From positions 186,001-250,000 of the forward strand of contig JAFEMH010000333.1 of assembly GCA_022495995.1 (NCBI GenBank): a stretch of DNA of 64,000 nucleotides, read 5' to 3'. A program made the translations under genes and the position numbers. Below, piece by piece: positions 1 through 10,903 of the stretch (position 1 is its first letter; every line of letters starts with the position of its first letter). This DNA is from Adenophora triphylla var. japonica (Eukaryota > Streptophyta > Magnoliopsida > Asterales > Campanulaceae). The notes beneath the pieces were generated by a model, which was not told the DNA's origin, ran no database searches, and was given only the letters and a program-made list of their open reading frames with translations.

Positions 1-771
1 AGAGGCGTGACCATTCCCGGATCTGTGGATCTGAGCATTTCTTGCTTTGAGCTGCTCATGCTGGCTTTCAGGTCTTTCATCTGTTTGACCATCCAGGCTA
101 AGGTTGGGTCCAGTGGTGGACTTTGAGGCTCGGCGCCGGGTGCTACCATGTGAGTGGTAGTGATTGGAGGTGGTAGGCTCGATATATGAGGATATATGGG
201 GGCCTTTTCTGGACTGTATCGGGGTTTATCCCCAGTGTTTTGGGATTCATGTATAGACAATGGGTTGAACCCAGGAGGGTATTGGCATCTGTTTGAGATG
301 GCCCAGCGGTGCGCTGGTTGTACTATTGGCTTGGCCGTATATGACAGGGTTGCCTTGAGAGGTGGCAATATGAAGCCTTGGTCGGCTGTTTCCTTGGTTC
401 GAAGGCATCCCGTAAGTTGGCGGGGGAGGAACCTGGTTGAAGGTTTGAGGAGCTGGTTTCGGGGAATCGTCGTCCTCGATTAGGACGAAAGTACCGTCTG
501 ACTGGGGGATAGCTACTATACCTCGCTCATTCAGAAGTTGTACCACGAAATTCTGCTGATCTTCTTTCTGCCTCTTGTGAACCTCATAAGCTCGAATGGC
601 TTCTTCCAATGTCATATCTGTTACCGGTGGTGGGGGTCCGTCCCCGTAACGATTTCTCGGTGAGCTTGACATGTCGGATATTACGCCGAGGGAACCGAGG
701 GAACCGAAGAACTGTCGGACGCTGCCGTAACTGTGACTCTGGCGAGGCGCTGACTGGAAATTCTGAACCAC
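1..771 (-). pseudogene. gag N-terminal part of element A1, frameshifted and cut by window edge
   Basis: The frame from 771 down to 247 gives 174 residues rich in Pro, Gln and Ser, with a short helical stretch around TLEEAIRAYEVHKRQKEDQQ and the segment LLNERGIVAIPQSDGTF. The same segment occurs in the gag of A3 (58160-58400) and, as HGVQILVESNGSLVMVEDE, in the gags of B and E, which identifies it as gag N-terminus. Near 250 the reading continues in another frame as a Pro-rich stretch ending in DPTLAWMVKQMKDLKASM, the coiled region before the capsid domain in E. A frameshift is therefore present. No capsid residues are reached before the window edge. Confidence 0.8.
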
Positions 772-1750
772 TTTCTGCTCGCTGCAGGGAACGAAAGGCA
801 GGGTTTAGGCTTCGGAAAGTGTATTTGGCTCAGGGTTTCGGGCTAGTGCAATGTGCAGTTACCGATTAATGTTTACTTAAAACGCATTTTCTCAGAGTCC
901 TAATCGGTTGGAAAAGATCGTGTCTTCTTTTTCGCAACTAACCTAAGGCTCTAATCAGTGGATCTCATCACTACGCTTATAAGCCCCTCGTTTTTTCACC
1001 TGTAGATCGTCTTCTCGGGACGGACAATCCCGAGCGAGGGTCCTATAAGGCAAGCGAGTTCCACCGATAAAGGAAAAAGTGAACTTAAGGCTAGCTGATC
1101 ACGCAAACTTCCAACGTATGTGACACGCGGGCCACGGTCGAAGTCAACGTCCTTAAGTTAAGGTGGGGATCGTGCCAAAATTTCGGTATGACCTCTCCTG
1201 ACTCGCTTGCGCGAGGGGCCTTAGCTTTTGGCGTTGGCCAAGTTGTGGCTGGCATGGTGCATACGTTGAGGGTTTGGTGACACGGTGTCACATTGAACCT
1301 TCGGGTATATTTTTCGACAGAGCTCCGCGTCAAAGTCAAGGCTGAAAAGCTCAAGACTTCGGGTCGGGAACGACCTTCGGTCTCAATCTTTCGAGCTTGA
1401 CTCGTGACGGAACCCGGCGTAGAAACATACACTTGGGCTTTATGACACGTACTAAGCCAAAAACCAACCGGGGTCACTAAAATTCTTTTTCTGAGTAAAA
1501 CAGAGATTTTTAGAATGTGTCTTAAAGAATTTTATGCGCAGTTCAAAATGTAGCATGAAAATCAAGTATGAACGGGAATGCACGAACACGTTATGATTTT
1601 GAAAAAGATGAAAATGCAATGCCCTTTTTTTTTGAAAACCGTTCGAGGTTTAAAATAACACACGCACACAAAAACGAGGAAGGGTAAACGAAAGTTTGAC
1701 CCACGGAAGGCTTTTTGAAAACAACGGTAGTTTTGAAAAAGTATCCACTT
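772..1750 (-). other. Untranslated leader of element A1
   Basis: There is no credible reading frame. The stretch matches the leaders of A3 (61560-62676) and B (43460-45188) and, inverted, of D: a thymine-rich patch, ttcgcaactaac, the phrase tataagcccctcg and GTCAAAGTC-type repeats. Only one copy of the segment around 866-923 is present here; in A3 the corresponding segment flanks a 2.9-kb tandem array on both sides. Confidence 0.75.
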
Positions 1751-1767
1751 CCCCAGCGGAGTCGCCA
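1751..1767 (-). other. Primer-binding site (tRNA-Arg type) of A1
   Basis: On the minus strand the site reads TGGCGACTCCGCTGGGG, two bases after the LTR end. Its complement ends in CCA as a tRNA 3' end must. From memory this is the tRNA-Arg primer typical of Ogre-like elements. The same site recurs at 19237, 45189 and 62677, and in plus orientation at 16944. Confidence 0.88.
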
Positions 1768-2499
1768 ACTGAAATTACCCGGGTTCGCGCGAGCGAAGCG
1801 GTTGTCTTTCGTGGGGTTTGTTGGTGTTTGAGACCTCGCTTTCGGGAAGGAGAGGAGTCGCCACGCGGTTTTGTATTTTGAGCCCAAACGTTGAAAAAGG
1901 GCTTTTGTGAAAATGGTGTCATTTTTATTGGTAGCAAAAACATAGGAAAAGGCTTTGAGAAGGGGTGTCATTTTTATTGGTAGCAAAAACGAGGAAAAGG
2001 CTTTGAGTACCAGAGATTGTTAGGTTCGGAGGTCACGTTACGTTTCGGGAAGAGTATTTTGAGATCACCCGAAATGCCTCGTATGACGAGTCTTTCTACC
2101 TTTCTCGAAAATGTGTGCGTGTGTGTGTGTGGGTTTGCATTTTGAAAATGGGGGCTTGAATGGCAAGCTTAATCTTGGTTTGAGTGTCAAACGTTGATTT
2201 TGTGATTCTTTTTAAAAAGGCGAGCGTTTGAATGACAAACGTCGGTTTTGGAGTTTTTTTTAGGAAAGTGACACGAGTGCTGATTTTGAACTTTTAACTT
2301 AAGTGTCAAATGTTGACTTTTAAGAAAAGAGCGTTTGAATATCAAACGTTGGATTTTGAGTTTGAAGATGATCGTTTGGATGCCAAACGTCATTTCGCGC
2401 ATTTTCGAAAGAGAGTTCGAATGTCGAACTTCGGTTTTGAACCGGGCATTACATTGTTAGCAATTTTACGGGAAAAAAGCATTAAATGATATGCGATCA

Positions 2500-2760
2500 A
2501 CAAATCGTTTTGCGACTCGGACTTTGATAAGCAAATACTATCACGAGCCAAATGGCTCGGACTTGTAAATGACAGTATTTAAAGTGCGGTATCGACGGAA
2601 TCAAACGACCCGAATTATAAAGGTACGTTAAGTAAATAGCATTCAACGGATCAAACGATCCGGACCGTTAAATGACTATCACGAACCAAACGGTTCGGAC
2701 TATAAAGTTGCGTAAAGTAAATGACGTTCAACGGATCAAACGATCCGGAATTGTAAATGT
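2500..2760 (-). repeat. Cluster of AAAC-loop stem-loops in LTR-A1
   Basis: Perfect 6-bp stems around a four-base loop lie at 2544-2559 (CGAGCC/GGCTCG, loop AAAT), 2647-2662 and 2732-2747 (CGGATC/GATCCG, loop AAAC) and 2682-2697 (CGAACC/GGTTCG, loop AAAC), with a degraded member near 2506-2525. Stem sequence varies while pairing is kept. The cluster is on the transcribed side of the TATA-like box, so it would be in the RNA. The same cluster is at 25812-26085 and 63655-63935. Confidence 0.75.
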
Positions 2761-3191
2761 CATTAAAAATAACGGAACGGGGCCGGAACGCCGTTTTAAC
2801 CCGAGATTACTTCTCTTACGGGAAGAGAAGAGGATCAGGGACTAAAACGTATCGGACCCCGTTGACGATGACGTCTACATTTCAACAACGTTCGTCTGAA
2901 ACGGTTGTAGCGACTGGCGCGTAAACCGAGACGAAACGAGTGTTTAGGGAGAGAGAGTGTTACCTATGGCTAGGGGTTAACTCTTTTGGCTTGGGAGGCG
3001 TATACGGGATACGATTTAGTGTTTGGAACGGTGTTTCAAGGTGGTGTGGTTTGTATTTGGTTGAAATACGGAATTTTCACGCAAAACGAGGCAAAATGGG
3101 GCTCGGAAGGGGGTGAAACCAGTTTGGGCCGTGGCTATGGAGAGAAATGTGTTATGTTTTTCTTTTTCTTTGAAATGTTGACTTCCCTTTG

Positions 3192-3199
3192 TATTTATA
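3192..3199 (-). promoter_or_regulatory. TATA-like box of LTR-A1
   Basis: TATAAATA on the minus strand. The same box is at 27147-27154 in the 3' LTR of A3, with similar surroundings. Transcription would run leftward into the leader and gag. Confidence 0.65.
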
Positions 3200-3725
3200 G
3201 GGCAAAATTGCAAAAGTGTCCGGACAGACTTAACCTGAATCCCGGGGGTTTTGTGGTATTTTTGAAATTGGAGGGACTTGCTGGCATTTTTGTTTTGCCT
3301 GCAAAAGAGTCCGGGCGGACTGGGACTGCATCACAGGGGTATTTTCGGTCTTTTCACACTGAAATCTGATTGATGTTGACCGGAGGGCTGTGGCATGCGT
3401 GCCACGTGCCCCTGTGACTCACCAGGGCATGGTTTTTCGTGCCATTATTCCCGGTTTTGTCCGTTTTTTAAATAACTGTCCAGAAAATGTCCGAAACGCC
3501 CCCGGAAAGTGCCGAAAAGTGCGTTTTTTAGGAAAAGCTGTACTTTTATGTGCAACGACGTGTGTTGAGTACACTTTGATGTTGGGATGCACGGGGCAGT
3601 CCCGGAACGTCTCGTTGGCTTGAGAACGGGGAGCTTAATGGGTTCCGGTTAACCTGGAGCGGGCCAGTTAACAGATTCCGGTTAACTTCTAACGGATTTT
3701 GACGATACGGATTTGGATACTTACA

Positions 3726-3851
3726 CTAACAGGTCCTTCCTCCCTTGGAAAGTTTGGAAAAGTTCCCGAATTGTCCCTAAACTTTATGAAAGTTTAGGGA
3801 ACTGCCAGGAAACTTTAACTGGAAGGTATGAGCCAGATTTGGGTACTTACA
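3726..3851 (-). repeat. 3' LTR fragment of element B'
   Basis: This matches the right ends of LTR-B1, -B2 and -B3, finishing in gccagatttgggtacttaca. The rest of the LTR lies left of inserted element A1, outside the window. ctaac at its start doubles as the A1 target site. Confidence 0.85.
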
Positions 3852-4440
3852 GAAGCCCCTCGGCAACGGTACTTGCAAAGCAAGTGGGGTTGTCGATAAA
3901 AGTGAGAATCCAATCTGGCAAACTGCCGAGATGGATTGGGATTGGGTGACCAGGGAGGTCAAGTGGCTGAACCTTTGGAAGACTACCTACGTATCCAGAA
4001 GAGAAATCAAGCCAAATCGTAGTTCTGGATCCACTTGGGAAAGGATGTCATATGTGACGGATTGGCTGAATCTAAAGTAGGCTACCTACGTATCCCGGGG
4101 GAATCAAGCCATGATCGTAGTTCAGGTTCCGATGGGGAATGGTGAAGAGAAACTAGTCCCTTGCAATGAAGATGGAAATGAGGTGACCTAAGAGGTCAAA
4201 TGGCTAGTCCTGCTGGAGATATGGCAAATGAAGGAAGTGACCGATGTGGTCGGATGGATGGACCTTTTTAAAGGCTCGCGCACCACTGAGGAGTGGTAAA
4301 GGAAGGGAGTGAACAATGTGGTCGGATGGCTGGACCTTTTGAATGGCTCACACACCACTGAGGAGTGGTGAAGGAAGGGGGTGACCAATGTGGTCGGATG
4401 GCTGGACCTTTTGACGATTAATGGAGAAGTCACCTTAAGA
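3852..4440 (-). other. 3' non-coding zone of B' with polypurine tract
   Basis: Directly beside the LTR the minus strand reads CCGAGGGGCTTC, a short polypurine tract that also abuts the LTRs at 29233 and, as GAGGGGCTAC, at 47026. Farther right come two copies of CTACCTACGTATCC (3983-3996 and 4082-4095), each followed 20-30 bases later by CGTAG, and three copies of a roughly 65-bp phrase containing tggtcggatg and accactgaggagtgg (4235-4420). No coding potential was seen. Confidence 0.7.
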
Positions 4441-4915
4441 AACTAAAGCTTACATCGCTATCGAGGAGATAGAGGTAGCTAAAGTTGGGAAAACTAAAGC
4501 TTACTTCGCTATCAAGGAGATAGAGGTAGCTAAAGTTGGAAAACTAAAGCTTACTTCGCTATCGAGCAGATAGAGGTAGCTAAAGTTGGAAAACTAAAGC
4601 TTACTTCGCTATCTCTTTCGAACATAGATAGAGGTAGCTAAAGTCGAATACTAAAGCTTACTTCGCTATCTCTTTCAAAAAGAGATAGAGGTAGCTAAAG
4701 TTGAATAATAAAGCTTACTTCGCTATCTCTTTCGAACAGAGATAGAGGTAGCTAAAGTCGAATACTAAAGCTTACTTCGCTATCAAGGAGATAGAGGTAG
4801 CTAAAGCTGGAAAGTTAAAGCTTACTTCGCTATCGAGGAGATAGAGGTAGTTAAAGCTGGAAAGCTAAAGCTTACTTTGCTATCGAGAAAATAGAGGTAG
4901 CTAAAGCTTGAATTT
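4441..4915. repeat. Tandem array, about 50-bp unit, about 9 copies
   Basis: The unit reads approximately ctaaagcttacttcgctatc, then a variable centre, then gatagaggtagctaaag. CTATC and GATAG form a hairpin whose loop varies: some copies have GAGGA, others a longer centre with TCTTTCGAACAGA that extends the stem. Element B has a related array with a 49-bp unit at the same place (29936-30560). Confidence 0.85.
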
Positions 4916-5374
4916 GACAATTCGGAGGCTGTCACCTTATTTGATTTGACAATTAATGGAGGCTGTCACCTTATTTGATTCCATTCTAACAGAGATAACG
5001 GAGATTTTTTTTTAGATAAAACGTTATTCCATTTGGAGATAACGAAAATCTTTTCATAAGAGACGTTATCCCACTTGGAGATAACGGAAAATTTTGGGAG
5101 ACAACGTTACTCCATTATGAGATAACGGGAATTATTTGCTTAAGTGGAAAGTCCAGGGGTAAAAGCATAAATTTAGCCTGAGGCGAATGAAGCCACTCGG
5201 CTAGAGATGGAGAAAAAGATGCCGAACGGTTTAATACCTTTTTTCACCAAATTTATTTAAATCACACAGAAACACGACGGTGGCCATTGTTGCTGCCGTT
5301 TTGTCGAGGAGAGAAGAGAGAAAAGAGAGAGAAAAACACCAAAGTCTTCAAAGATTTGGGTTTGTACTACTTAG
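4916..5374 (+). promoter_or_regulatory. Promoter-like region of the antisense PMD gene in B'
   Basis: Left part: alternating ATAACG and CGTTAT motifs (4990-5125). Then two short palindromes about 30 bp apart, AGCCACTCGGCT (5191-5202) and GCCGAACGGT (5221-5230), a TATA-like tttatttaaa at about 5252-5261, and a GA-rich stretch just before the ATG at 5375. Element B has the same order at 30760-30945, which supports a real promoter on the plus strand. Confidence 0.55.
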
Positions 5375-7542
5375 ATGGACCAAGGAGGACACGTCATGCC
5401 CCGCCAAGCATGCCGCGATTTATCACAGGCTGCGAGATTGAGGAGGAGAGAGTTCATGAGGACTGATCGAAAGTATGACTACGCGGTGCCTACTTCTCAG
5501 TTCTATCCTGATAAAAGTGATCACAAATCCATGAAACCTCAAGCTATTCGGGTAAGCACTCTCGATTTGCTCGATTTCATCGATTTTGGTCGATTTTTGA
5601 TTGATTAGGGCTAAATTCGAAATTCGAAATTTGGGAATTTTTGAATTTTCTTTGTGATTTTGTTGATGGTTTTATGGATTTAACGATTGACCTACGAAGC
5701 TAGATGCATAGGTAATCATGCATGTGCAATTTATTTGAAGAAATATGAGAATGACTCATTTTTTGAAAATAAAGTGAGAAAAATAATGCCGAAAATGGGA
5801 CAGAGTTCTTGCATGCTCTAGAACTAGGTCAACTCCTGATCATGGATGTGAAAATGAGATTTTGGACGATGAAATGATTCATGCATGCCATTTTGAAAGA
5901 TTAAATTTATATGCAAAGAATTTTGTGAAAACTGGGATTTTTGTGTTTGGGAGAGCATGTGCTCGGGGTGACGTGTTTCAAATGATGAAAGACACGTGTT
6001 CTAGGCAAATGATGCTAGAAAATTTCTTATGAATGCTTTTCTTTGGCAATGTGTGCACTATTTTGTGAATATATGCATGTTTTTGAGATAAGTTGAAGGA
6101 CTAACATACCTTTGCTATGCTTACCTGCAAGAGAGCAAATCACGGAGACCTGCAGAGATAGCAATGAAATTGTGGGAGAGGATGCATGACTTTGAGAAGG
6201 ATGGTCACAACCCCAAGCAGCTAGTTGTGGCTACGGGTCTCCATTCCTTTGCTGAGGCTATCGGTCGAGGCATTTATGTGACGACCAAGAGCAAGGGATT
6301 GGTCCTAGCTCTTTCCAAGTTCTGGTGGGATACCACCCCATAGCTTTCACCTGGGCTGGGGAGAGGCTACGGTGACTCCTGCCGACTTTACGGCTATTAC
6401 GGGCTTGCGGTTCACTGATCGGCCTGTGACTTGGAGGGACCACATTTCTGACGCGGAGTTCAGAGAATATGTGGGGTTTGACCTCCTTCCGAAGGGGCTA
6501 GGGATGGAGACTCGGCTGGTTGAGATTCAGATTCTCAGGTGTATGGAGGGATTTGCAGCCAATGATGTGACTGCTTACCAGCTCGCGAGGGCTTTCTTAT
6601 GGTTGAATTATCTGTCACCATCTTTGCCAATTCTGGGACATTGGCGATGACTTGTGTGCTGGATTATTTGGTTGATTTGGCCATGGTAGGGGAGGTCTCT
6701 TGGGGTGAGGCCGGATTGGCGGAGCTTTATTTTGCTCTGGATTTGTACAGCCGGAACAAGGCTGCTTCTATGGATTGCTTCTCCTTCGCTTTGGAGGTAT
6801 TCTCGTTCTTCTTTTTGTTCTTTCCCTTTCTGTACCCTCAGAATTTTATGAGAAAAAGTAACCTTTATGTTTTGACATGCAGGTTTGGTTCTGCGAGGTG
6901 ATCGGGTTCTTTTCGTGGAACCAACGGAGTGACCCTGCTACCTTCCCGGCTATGGTACGCTGGAGAGGTGAGGCTCGGGACAAGTTAAATGTGAAGACCC
7001 AGATCACCTTTGACTATAAGATGGTGAAGCCTGTCATCAACGGGGACAGCTACGAGAGGGTGAGCTTCTACCCTTAGGGGAGGTATCCAGAGGCTTTGAT
7101 GGGCGATGTCGTGGTCGTGACTCGGCAGAGGAGGTGGTTGAAAGGCTTGACCTGTGACATCAACTACTTGGGGGACCGATTTTCCAGGCAGCACGGTCAT
7201 GTCCCTCCTTTGGGCGCTATTACTCCCCACGATCCTCCTCCTTTCATGCTGCAGCCCAAGGTTTGGTCAGAGGATGAGAGGGACATGTATAGGGTTGGTT
7301 TGGCAGCAGAGGACTACTTTGATCATGCCACTCCATATGCCACCTTTGTGGAGGAGCGTTTGAGGATTCCACAGAGGTTGGTGAAGATAGCGGCTGCTCA
7401 GGGGTATGGGGAGGCAGAGCCGACCGATCCACCTGTTCCTCCGGCTCATCTATCTTATGTGGTGAATGGGGTGCCAAGGAGGCTGATGGTGCCTGTGCCT
7501 GACACGAGGGACGCCGAGTTTACTCTGCCAGTTGACAGCACT
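5375..7542 (+). pseudogene. Antisense plant-mobile-domain (PMD) gene of B', exons 1-3, broken
   Basis: Spliced gene on the strand opposite to the element. Exon 1 (5375-5551) is 177 nt with donor GTAAGC; exon 2 (6131-6796) is 666 nt; exon 3 (6883-7542) is 660 nt. These lengths match the B copy (177, 666, and 659 plus one lost base), and introns fall between codons. The protein contains the PMD-like blocks WWDTT, FTAITGL, VTWRDHI, WGEAGLAELYFALDLY and QRRWLKGL. Defects: acceptor before exon 2 reads AA instead of AG; a one-base insertion near 6340 is cancelled by a one-base loss near 6600; a TGG to TAG stop at 7075; exon 4 lost where the copia element entered intron 3. PMD proteins (PF10536; MAIN and MAIL1 in Arabidopsis) are nuclear; the family assignment is from remembered motifs. 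Confidence 0.75.
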
Positions 7543-7548
7543 GTAAGT

Positions 7549-8424
7549 TGTTGGGTTTTATGGGTCCATGCGCAGCGAAATTAAGCATCAAATTAACACA
7601 AAACCCAAGCCCTAAGATCCGTTCTATACGATTAAATTGAATTCCTATGAGATAGAATTTACCAACCTTAATTGCTTTCCGGTCTTGAGCTATCGAACAA
7701 TTATTGGTGTGATTTTGAATCACAATCTTCAATCTTCAATAACCTTTCAATCTTCAGATTGGAACTCTAGGCCTTGATCGTCAAACGAGTGAAGACCCTC
7801 TATTGTTGTATCCACACGTAAGAATGAACCAAGAACAGTTCTTGTGAATTGCTAGATTCTTAAACCTATGGAAGAATATTGAGAAACCTTTTTGGTGATT
7901 TTCTTTCTTGAAAAATCGGCTCAATTTAGGCTGTTTACAGACTCATATTTATACTACTTTAGTATTTAGAGTTTGTGCCCTAATCAAATTAGGAAACAAT
8001 TGTAAACCGCCTCTGTGGCTTGTTATGTCGCGTGACAAAGGTTGCCATATGGCTAGGTATGTCGCGTGACAAAGGTTGCCATATGCAGGAACTCTCAATC
8101 ATTCTTCCTTTGGTTTAACCAATTCATTCTAGTTGTGTGTGACCCAATAGGATTATATTATGTTGGCAATGAGTTCGATCATATCGACTCTCATAAGACA
8201 TAAGCGGACTCTAGCAAGCCATTATGTCTACCCAAATAATATAACGTAAGAGTTCACGTTTCCAATGGTACACTTCCATTTCTCCCTTTGTCTCACGATG
8301 TTATATTGAACACAAGTCATGGTCCACGTCAACTTGTATCTGTTCAATGCTTTCTCGATTCTTGAGTATAATGATATTCCAATCGCATTGGGGTGTGGCC
8401 ACACACTTTCCATCATTATCACTC
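7549..8424 (-). repeat. 3' LTR of copia element C (876 bp)
   Basis: Plus-strand start TGTTGGG, end ATCACTCA. It contains two copies of the palindromic GTCGCGTGAC at 8027 and 8061, 34 bp apart, and a minus-strand TATAAATA at 7946-7953. To its right, tcgaggggcccaag is the polypurine-side flank. Confidence 0.88.
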
Positions 8425-9387
8425 ATCGAGGGGCCCAAGCAAAACATCTCTCTTTTGAGGGACAAATTCCATCTTGACTTATCATCCTTCCCATCATGAA
8501 TCCGATCATGCCAAAGATAGCCTTTATAAATATTGTGTTAAGATATTGTTTGACTAAAATCAAACATGACTTTCATCATATGTAAGGTCATGATAATCTC
8601 AGGTCTAGGGACTAAATGAAGTGACCATATGAGATTTAATTATGACATTTGACCATGACATAAATCTCATACGGGTCAAGTCCAGTCACTTGTTCTCTAA
8701 CAAGTACCCATAATTTCAATGTGCATCTCTATGCATATAATCATCATATGATTATCCATTGTCAATTATACTAATTATTCTCTTAATAATCAGGGATGGA
8801 GATTATTACAATAAATATGCAAACTATATAATAATCAAATAATAAACATAAACGATAAAGATGATACATAACGGTTCTCAGTTAAACATAACTAAAGCCT
8901 AGGGCATTACGCCAACAGTCTCCCACTTGCACTAGGCTCCATTTATGTATCGAATACTCATGGATCTAACATGAACATCATGCTTCTGCTTGTGCGAGGG
9001 TCTTTGTTAGTGAATCCCTTATGTCATCATCGGTTGATACTTTGTATATCTTAATGTCTTCTCATTCTTTATGAATTCCTCGAAGAACGTCTAAGTGAGT
9101 GTTTGGATCGTTGTTGTGACCTTGGTTCCATTGTTTGCACAAGTGGCACCACTATTGTCATAACAAAAGTTTCACCGATTAGTGATACTTGGAACATTTC
9201 CAAAACACTAATGAACTTTTGATCCAAACTGCCTCTTTTAGCCACATCATATGTTGCTAAAATTCGGCCTTAGTAGTAGAATTGGCTACAATTTCTGCTT
9301 GGAGCTCTTCCAATCAAAACTGCACCTCTAATAAGCATAAACACAAATCCTAATTGCGATTTTAAAATAACTTTGTCAGATTGGAAG
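8425..9387 (-). other. 3' internal region of copia element C, non-coding
   Basis: This lies between RNase H remnants and the 3' LTR. The part next to the LTR (8425-8530) matches, inverted, the copia 3' fragment at 18290-18420. I see no surviving frame longer than about 60 codons that looks real. Confidence 0.55.
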
Positions 9388-10903
9388 CTAGTCATCTATG
9401 TAACTTCTTACAACAAGATTATCTTCCAACCTTTCAAATCCCAAGAACGTATCCTTAGTTCTTCTTAAGTACTTAAAGATCATCTTGACTGCCATCCAAT
9501 GGTTCACATCAGGATCAGATTGGTATCGACTCATCATGCTCAGAGCATATGAGATGCCGGGTCTAGTATAAATCATGGCATACATGACAGATCCAAATGC
9601 CGAAGCATATGGAACTTCATTCATTTTCCTTTTGCTCATCAGTTGTCATAAGACAATGAATATTGCTAAGAGAAATACCATGACCCATTGACAAGCTACT
9701 CTTCTTAGACTCTTCTAAGAACCTTGTCAATGTGAACACTTTGACTCAAACCAATTTATCCTTCTATATCCATCTCTATAGATCTTGATGCCAAGGATGT
9801 AAGCGGCTTCACCCATATCTTTCATTGAGAAAACTTTCCTTGACCAAGACTTGACAGTCTTAAGTGTCGAAACTTGTTTTTCCAATGAGTAAGATATCAT
9901 TGTAATAAAACAATAGATATAATACTTCGCTTCCACTGAATTTCATGCATACACAAGATTCATCTTTGTACTTTGATGAAGTCAAACTCTTTGACCAATT
10001 CATCAAAATGAAGATTCCAATTCCTTAAAGCTTGCTTCAACCCATCTCATGGATCTTTACAACATGCATACTCTATTAGAGTTTCTTGGATCGACAAACT
10101 ATTCGGGTTGTGTACTATACACATCCTTAATAATCTTTCCATTTAAAGAAAGTCGTTTGACATCCATTTGTCATATCACATAGTCACAATATGTGATAAT
10201 GGCAATTGAAACTCTAACAGACTTCGACATTGTAACTGGCAAAAAAAGGTTTCAACATAGTCAATACTATGAATTTGCCTAAATCCCTTTGTTACAATCC
10301 TTAGTCATGAAAGTATACATCTTCACATCCATGTCGGTCTTGAAGACCTACTTGCCCCTTTAGTTTTTACACATTCAGGTAGCCCAATCAAGTTCCAAAC
10401 TTGATCATCGAACATGGATTGTAATTCGGACTTCATGGTTCCTAACCCTTTATCCAAATTAGGAGTGGACATCGCCTCAAGATAGGAAGTAGGATCGTCA
10501 TTCTCAATGACTTCCATCTTATTACTTTCCGAAATGAGAAATCAATATTTCTTGGTTCGGATTGTAACCTATCCGATCTACGATGGACTTGACTTGAACC
10601 GGTTCCACAACTCCATTGTGAACTTGGCTCCGTCTCTACTCTTAGATCCATGTCATTTTCAGGTTCTTGAAATCTCTTCAAGATTAATTTTACTCCCACT
10701 AGATTCTTTATTGAGAAACTATTTCTCAAGAAACAAATCGTATAGAGCAACAAACATTTTGTTCTCTTTGTGGTTGTAAGATTAATTTCCGAAAATAACT
10801 TTTTCAAATTTGGTGCTAACTTATAAGAGACCAGTCTCTTTACATAAGATTCGCAACCCCAAATCTTCATGAAAGACAAACTAAGTTTTCTTCCATGCCA
10901 CAT
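9388..10903 (-). pseudogene. Copia pol remnants: integrase end, reverse transcriptase, RNase H
   Basis: Reading leftward: an integrase C-terminal block (WGCESYVKRL near 10860), the reverse transcriptase start (DKGLGTMKSELQSMFDDQVW near 10440), a degraded catalytic box with YNDILLIG near 9900, FSMKDMGEAAYILGIKIYRD near 9800, and the RNase H side block YASAFGSVMYAMIYTRPGIS to YLRRTKDTFLGFE (9639-9430). Frames change several times and stops are frequent, so no protein is made. Copia assignment rests on the domain order integrase before reverse transcriptase and on these motifs. Confidence 0.85.

Larger units (their letters stand above)
1..3725 (-). mobile_element. Ty3/gypsy Tat/Ogre-like element A1, 5' end only
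   Basis: This is the 5' end of a minus-strand LTR retrotransposon: reading right to left it has an LTR (3725-1770), a tRNA-type primer site, an untranslated leader and the start of gag, which runs off the left edge. The LTR begins TGTAAGTA and ends TTTCA on the minus strand. The five bases right of it, ctaac (3726-3730), are the expected target duplication; the partner copy lies outside the window. It is inserted in an LTR of the other local family (B), whose terminal 126 bp resume immediately to its right. It is close kin of A3 (24992-64000), but its leader lacks the large tandem array found there. Confidence 0.9.
1770..3725 (-). repeat. LTR-A1, 5' LTR of element A1 (1956 bp)
   Basis: Boundaries are TG at 1770-1771 next to the primer site and CA at 3724-3725, followed by ctaac. 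Contents in plus coordinates: a primer-core copy at 1854-1863; a (TG)n run near 2107-2130; a zone of short palindromes of the type CGTTTGA-N3-TCAAACG at about 2160-2440; a zone of AAAC-loop hairpins at 2500-2760; a TATA-like box at 3192-3199; and CG-rich palindromes at 3217, 3308 and 3390. It aligns with the 3' LTR of A3 (24992) and with the start of A3's 5' LTR (62696). Confidence 0.9.

Noticed and set aside
1591..1986. Minus-strand frames across the A1 primer site and LTR end
   Set aside because: They cross the LTR border and primer site and are not conserved in A3.
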